NCBI GenBank assembly: GCA_002774315.1
Contig: PEYP01000062.1
Coordinates: 1 to 8,314, forward strand
DNA from: Candidatus Stahliibacteriota bacterium CG08_land_8_20_14_0_20_40_26
Lineage (GTDB): Bacteria > Hydrothermota > UBA3073
Direction: 5' to 3'
Length of the DNA stretch: 8,314 nucleotides
Position numbers and translations under genes: made by a program. Of the stretch, positions 5,471-8,314 are shown piece after piece. Below the pieces are notes generated by a model, which saw only the letters and a program-made list of their open reading frames with translations, did no database searches and was not told the DNA's origin. Each line of letters begins with the position of its first letter. Within the stretch, counting starts at the first letter, position 1.

Positions 5471-6940
5471 ATGGAGCTTATATTTGAATTGAGTAAGAGA
5501 GGCAAGAGGGGAGATACTCTTCCCGAATCAGGTATAGACATAAAGAGTGTCATACCTGTAAAGTTCCTGCGGAAAGAATCTCTCCAGTTCCCAGAGGTCT
5601 CAGAACCTGAGGTAGCAAGGCACTATACAAGACTCTCATCCTTAAATTATCACATAGATAAAGGCTTTTATCCCCTTGGAAGTTGTACCATGAAATACAA
5701 TCCGAAGATAAACGAGAGGATTGCTTCACTTGAGGGTTTTCAAGAGATACATCCGTTGGAGCCAATCGAGATGTGCCAGGGCGCGCTTAGAATTATGTAT
5801 GAGCTTGGAGAATATCTGAAGGAGATTGGTGGTATGGATGCGGTCTCGTTACTGCCATCAGCCGGTGCTCACGGAGAGATTGTAAGTCTTCTTATGGCAA
5901 AAAAGTATTTTGAGGATAGGGGGGAGGCAAGAGGCAAGGTGCTTGTTCCAGATTCTGCGCATGGGACAAATCCTGCTTCATCTGCACTTGCGGGTTTTGA
6001 TGTTGTTTCGGTCCCATCAAATGAAGGCGGACTTGTGTCCATAGATGTACTGGAGAAACTTATGTCGGAAGATGTTGCCTGTCTTATGCTTACCTGCCCG
6101 AATACACTGGGGTTATTTGAGAAGGAGATAGAGAAAATAGAGAGAATAGTGCATAAAAAGGGGGGAATTTTATATCTTGATGGTGCAAATTTGAATGCAT
6201 TTCTTGGAATAGCAAGACCAGGGGATATGGGGTTTGATATAGTGCACTTTAATCTGCATAAGACATTCAGCGCACCACATGGTTCTGGAGGTCCCGGTGG
6301 AGGTGGAATAGGAGTAAAAAAGTTTATGGAGCCCCTTCTTCCGATACCGAGAGTAGAAAAAATCGGGGATAGATACCTTCTTAATGAGAAAATAGACACA
6401 TCAATAGGAAGAATCCATTCATTCTATTCAAACTTCGGGATTATGGTGAAGGGATGGGTATATATAAGAATACTTGGAGATAATGGATTGAGGAAAGTTG
6501 CTCAGAATGCAGTCCTGAACGCCAACTACCTGTTATCAAGATTGAAGGATTATTATGAAATACCTTATGGGGAAGGAAGATGTATGCATGAGTTTGTGAT
6601 TTCCTGTGAGTCTTTAAAGAAGTATGGTATAAGGGCATTAGATGTTGCCAAAAGACTTCTTGATTTAGGATTTCATCCTCCCACAATATACTTCCCGTTG
6701 ATTGTGAAAGAGGCGCTTATGATAGAACCTACAGAAACAGAATCAAAAGATACACTGGATAGATTTATAGATGCTATGATAAGGATACGGAAAGAGACAG
6801 AGCAATCCCCTGATATTCTCCACAGGGCGCCAGAGAACACACCTGTCAGGAGATTGGATGAGATAAAGGCTGTTAAAGAACTGAAAGTCAACTGGTTTAG
6901 TAGGGACAGGTTTTTAAACCTGTCCGAAAGAAAGATATAG
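5471..6940 (+). CDS. gcvPB: Glycine decarboxylase (P-protein) subunit 2
   Basis: PLP-dependent half of the split glycine-cleavage P-protein, which works with GcvPA to decarboxylate glycine and pass the aminomethyl group to lipoyl-GcvH. The ATG at 5471 gives 489 residues and the family-typical start MELIFELSKRGKRG; GGGG at 5462-5465 is the likely ribosome site. A TTG at 5453 would add six residues and is less likely. Seen motifs (489-residue numbering): YPLGSCTMKYNP (67-78), LPSAGAHGE (128-136), DSAHGTNPASSA (161-172), DGAN (237-240), then HFNLHKTFSAPHGSGGPGGG with Lys264 as the expected PLP-binding lysine, and EPTETES (419-425). All hallmarks are present, so it looks functional. After ELKVNW, close to where the family usually ends, 14 further residues (FSRDRFLNLSERKI) are encoded by a palindromic repeat. 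No gcvPA, gcvT or gcvH is in the window. It begins 30 nt after the lipoprotein gene. Confidence 0.95.
   Translation: MELIFELSKRGKRGDTLPESGIDIKSVIPVKFLRKESLQFPEVSEPEVARHYTRLSSLNYHIDKGFYPLGSCTMKYNPKINERIASLEGFQEIHPLEPIEMCQGALRIMYELGEYLKEIGGMDAVSLLPSAGAHGEIVSLLMAKKYFEDRGEARGKVLVPDSAHGTNPASSALAGFDVVSVPSNEGGLVSIDVLEKLMSEDVACLMLTCPNTLGLFEKEIEKIERIVHKKGGILYLDGANLNAFLGIARPGDMGFDIVHFNLHKTFSAPHGSGGPGGGGIGVKKFMEPLLPIPRVEKIGDRYLLNEKIDTSIGRIHSFYSNFGIMVKGWVYIRILGDNGLRKVAQNAVLNANYLLSRLKDYYEIPYGEGRCMHEFVISCESLKKYGIRALDVAKRLLDLGFHPPTIYFPLIVKEALMIEPTETESKDTLDRFIDAMIRIRKETEQSPDILHRAPENTPVRRLDEIKAVKELKVNWFSRDRFLNLSERKI
6904..6925. repeat. 22-bp palindrome inside the 3' end of gcvPB
   Basis: GGACAGGTTT, two T, then AAACCTGTCC: perfect 10-bp arms. 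It is preceded by AGTA, giving GTAGGGACAGG, which resembles the GTAGGCAC(A/G) lead of the intergenic palindromes. It lies in frame and encodes RDRFLNLS of the GcvPB tail. It ends 15 nt before the stop and has no following T-run, so it is not a standard terminator. Confidence 0.7.
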
Positions 6941-6972
6941 TGGCTTGAGAACAATATCTAAAAGTAAGATAT

Positions 6973-7311
6973 ATGAATAAATTTATTGAGATTATAAGGC
7001 ATGCATTTGCAATAGAAAAGAAAGATTATGATGACCTTTCTGACAAAGAGAAAGAACAGCTGGATAAACTCGCGAAGGGAATAGTGAGTCGAGGATTGAC
7101 CACCCCGAGTATTATGTTTCTTGAATCAGTAAAACCACTTAATTTTCTTGGCTCTCAGGTTATGCTTTTTTTCCGTCCTATAGTTGCTGCTATATTTCCG
7201 ACCTCATCCTATGATAGAATGGAAGCCATACTTGAGAAGCGTAAGAGTATAGAATGGTTGATTGTAAGGATTGAGGAATTTGAAACAAGGAAGAAGGAGA
7301 AAGTTGGTTAG
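6973..7311 (+). CDS. Conserved protein of unknown function (112 aa)
   Basis: The product has 112 residues. The N-terminal third is acidic and helical (DYDDLSDKEKEQLDKLAKGIVSRG). A distinctive core follows, TPSIMFLESVKPLNFLGSQVMLFFRP (44-69), then a hydrophobic stretch to about residue 76, and a charged C-terminal helix. I recall similar 'PAI-FLES-KPL-F-GSQ-M-FF-P' proteins in several bacterial phyla but know no function or family name. The hydrophobic part could touch the membrane but is short for a clear transmembrane helix. It starts 32 nt after gcvPB. No good Shine-Dalgarno is visible; the upstream bases form a small inverted repeat (ATATCT 6954-6959, AGATAT 6967-6972) that ends at the ATG. 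The last codons and stop lie in an octamer tandem repeat. Codon use is like that of its neighbours. Confidence 0.8.
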   Translation: MNKFIEIIRHAFAIEKKDYDDLSDKEKEQLDKLAKGIVSRGLTTPSIMFLESVKPLNFLGSQVMLFFRPIVAAIFPTSSYDRMEAILEKRKSIEWLIVRIEEFETRKKEKVG

Positions 7312-7327
7312 TTGGTTAGTTTGTTAG
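7303..7327 (+). repeat. Octamer tandem repeat GTTGGTTA x3 across the stop codon
   Basis: GTTGGTTA occurs at 7303-7310 and 7311-7318, then a one-mismatch copy GTTTGTTA at 7319-7326. The first copy supplies the last two codons and the TAG stop of the 112-aa protein. Because the first unit already contains the stop in frame, later copy-number change would not alter the protein. A lone GTTGGTTA also occurs at 4135-4142 before the plus-strand promoter. Confidence 0.75.
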
Positions 7328-7355
7328 CATCTAATAGACTATATAAGGGGTTTAT

Positions 7356-7838
7356 ATGGAAAGGCTATGGGCACCATGGAGAATGGAGTATATACTTGAA
7401 CCGCACAGAGATGAATGTATATTCTGTGAAGCACTGAAGAAAGGGGAAGAGGGATATACTCTTGTGCGTAAGGAACTCGCATTTGTCATCATGAATACCT
7501 TTCCTTACAATAACGGGCATATAATGGTTGCTCCAACCAGACATATCGGAGACATAGGAGACCTTTCAGATGATGAGATGCTTTCCATTTCAAGATTAGT
7601 CAAGAAGAGCCTTCGGATACTACAGGATAAACTAAAGCCAGATGCATTCAATATTGGTATGAATCTTGGAAGGGTTGCAGGTGCAGGAGTAGAAGACCAT
7701 ATCCATATACATATAGTGCCAAGATGGAATGGTGATACCAATTTTATGCCTGTCATCTCTAATACAAAGATAGTGTCTCAGGCTTTAAATGAAACATATC
7801 GTATTCTAAAAGAGGGGTTTAGTAAAATCAAGGATTAG
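7356..7838 (+). CDS. HIT-family hydrolase/phosphorylase, Ap4A phosphorylase-like
   Basis: The product has 160 residues. Its HIT signature HIHIHIVPRW (115-124) makes His117, the middle histidine, the expected nucleophile that forms the nucleotidyl intermediate. Other landmarks are LWAPWRMEYI (4-13), CIFC (21-24), NTFPYNNGHIMVAPTRH (47-63), GMNLGRVAGAG (101-111) and the tail NFMPVISNTK (129-138). This set matches the HIT subgroup that includes the mycobacterial Ap4A phosphorylase Rv2613c, so a cytosolic dinucleoside-polyphosphate or nucleotide-conjugate enzyme is likely. CIFC with His63 and His115 could form the structural zinc site seen in many HIT proteins. Length is typical. The start is supported by the conserved N-terminus and by AAGGGG 5 nt before the ATG, the best ribosome site in the window. 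It follows the unknown gene by 44 nt and precedes the membrane protein by 9 nt. Confidence 0.92.
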   Translation: MERLWAPWRMEYILEPHRDECIFCEALKKGEEGYTLVRKELAFVIMNTFPYNNGHIMVAPTRHIGDIGDLSDDEMLSISRLVKKSLRILQDKLKPDAFNIGMNLGRVAGAGVEDHIHIHIVPRWNGDTNFMPVISNTKIVSQALNETYRILKEGFSKIKD

Positions 7839-7847
7839 AATTTTTCT

Positions 7848-8249
7848 ATGGAATGGACCTCACATCCCTGTATAGAAAACAAGAAAAAAACCACATTCCT
7901 TATAATATTCCTTGTGGTGTTACTTGTGGGATTGTACATATGGTTTAAGTTGTGGGGTCTTATAATTGGTATTGTGCTTATCGGCAGTGCTATGTATCCG
8001 TATTTCATTCCCACAAGGTATGAGTTTAATGAAGAGTATATAATTAAAAAAGGGGTTTTTATGCAGCAGAAAAAACAATGGAAGGAGTTCAGAAGTTTTT
8101 ATCCCGATAAGAACGGGATTTTTCTCTCTCCATTCCCTAAACCGACAAGACTGGAAAATTACAGGGGGATATATATAAGGTTCGGAGATAAGCGTGATAA
8201 TGTGATGGAGTTTGTAAAGAGGAAAATCAAAACAGGTAGTGTCAAATAG
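7848..8249 (+). CDS. Small two-helix membrane protein, PH-like tail
   Basis: The product has 133 residues. After SHPCIENKKK there are two membrane helices (about 15-33 and 36-53) joined by a very short loop, then FIPTRYEFNEEYIIKKGVF and KQWKEFRSFYPDKNGIFLSPF, ending in a basic tail (KRKIKTGSVK). The layout (two helices, then a beta-rich 70-80 residue domain with an RGIYIRF strand) resembles small bacterial membrane proteins with PH-like or YcxB-type domains. This is a fold-level resemblance, not a firm family call. The ATG lies 9 nt after the HIT stop; the nearest purine-rich site (AGGA, 7831-7834) is 13 nt from the ATG, which is long, so translation may be coupled to the HIT gene. The stop TAG is at 8247-8249. 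Function unknown. Confidence 0.82.
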   Translation: MEWTSHPCIENKKKTTFLIIFLVVLLVGLYIWFKLWGLIIGIVLIGSAMYPYFIPTRYEFNEEYIIKKGVFMQQKKQWKEFRSFYPDKNGIFLSPFPKPTRLENYRGIYIRFGDKRDNVMEFVKRKIKTGSVK

Positions 8250-8250
8250 A

Positions 8251-8270
8251 ATATGAAAGAATATGAAAGA
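8251..8270 (+). repeat. 10-bp direct repeat ATATGAAAGA x2
   Basis: Two perfect adjacent copies of ATATGAAAGA directly after the last stop codon. It looks like simple tandem duplication in non-coding DNA next to the composite repeat at the window edge. Confidence 0.7.
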
Positions 8271-8277
8271 AACCACA

Positions 8278-8297
8278 CCTGCCTACCGTCAGGCAGG
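8278..8297 (-). mobile_element. 20-bp palindromic insertion, copy B
   Basis: CCTGCCTACCGTCAGGCAGG folds as CCTGCCT/AGGCAGG with a six-base loop. It lies between CACA (8274-8277) and GA (8298-8299). Deleting it joins CCACA to GAGGACACAGAG, an uninterrupted relative of the CTTTGTG element at 4104-4129 on the other strand. Its reverse complement matches copy A at 18 of 20 positions. The same junction (CACA/GA) and opposite orientation argue for a recurrent insertion event. No T-run follows on either strand, so it is a poor terminator candidate. Confidence 0.65.
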
Positions 8298-8314
8298 GAG
8301 GACACAGAGATAAA

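Noticed and set aside
5453..5473. TTG at 5453 as the start of gcvPB, giving 495 residues
   Set aside because: The six extra residues (MIFGVF) are not typical of the family, while ATG at 5471 gives the usual N-terminus and has GGGG at a suitable distance.
5869..6399. Long antisense open frame (176 codons) opposite gcvPB
   Set aside because: Its peptide is low in recognisable motifs and mirrors conserved gcvPB codons on the other strand; it has no ribosome site and gcvPB is certain.
8278..8297. Transcription terminator for the plus-strand gene run
   Set aside because: The stem is strong but there is no T-run after it (GAGGACACAG follows), and the sequence is better explained as the second copy of the 20-bp inserted palindrome.

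Overview
The window looks like a piece of a Gram-negative-type (two-membrane) bacterium, probably from an uncultured candidate phylum. It has an outer-membrane beta-barrel gene, a Cys-anchored lipoprotein gene, AT-leaning DNA rich in AGA/AGG and ATA codons, and intergenic DNA full of short palindromic repeats. The style (long TPR protein next to a barrel protein, split-type GcvP, 'putative glycoside hydrolase' lipoprotein, GTAGGCAC-type palindromes) recalls WOR-3/Stahlbacteria/Omnitrophica-like metagenome bins. That taxonomic guess is an inference only.

Left half, minus strand (1-3895): a two-gene operon transcribed leftwards. The first gene is an exported protein of 883 residues made almost wholly of about 25 TPR repeats. 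Nine bases later comes a beta-barrel outer-membrane protein with a TonB-box-like N-terminus but no visible plug, which runs off the left edge. A near-consensus sigma70-type promoter (TTGACT, 17 bp, TATAAT) ends six bases before the TPR ATG and no Shine-Dalgarno is present, so this message is probably leaderless.

Divergent intergenic region (3896-4187): between two back-to-back promoters lie five short palindromes of the GCAC(A/G)...(T/C)GTGC type, three of them in a 26-27 nt tandem array, followed by a 9-nt-periodic CTTTGTG element. One palindrome is split by a 20-bp second palindrome; removing it restores a perfect 19-bp palindrome. A relative of the same 20-bp element, in opposite orientation, lies at the right edge (8278-8297), again between CACA and GA.

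Right half, plus strand (4151-8249): a promoter drives a compact run of genes. In order: a 52-codon fragment of a TPM-domain gene, overlapping by 4 nt a lipoprotein of the DUF4015 putative glycoside hydrolase family; gcvPB (glycine decarboxylase P-protein subunit 2), whose last 14 codons appear to derive from a palindromic repeat; a conserved protein of unknown function; an Ap4A-phosphorylase-like HIT protein; and a small two-helix membrane protein. Spacing is -4, 30, 32, 44 and 9 nt, so one transcript is likely, but the functions are mixed (envelope, one-carbon metabolism, nucleotide metabolism) and do not form an obvious pathway.

I see no CRISPR array, tRNA, rRNA, transposase or prophage. 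The most unusual content is the small palindromic repeat biology, the apparent leaderless divergent promoters, and the gene fragment turned leader ORF.
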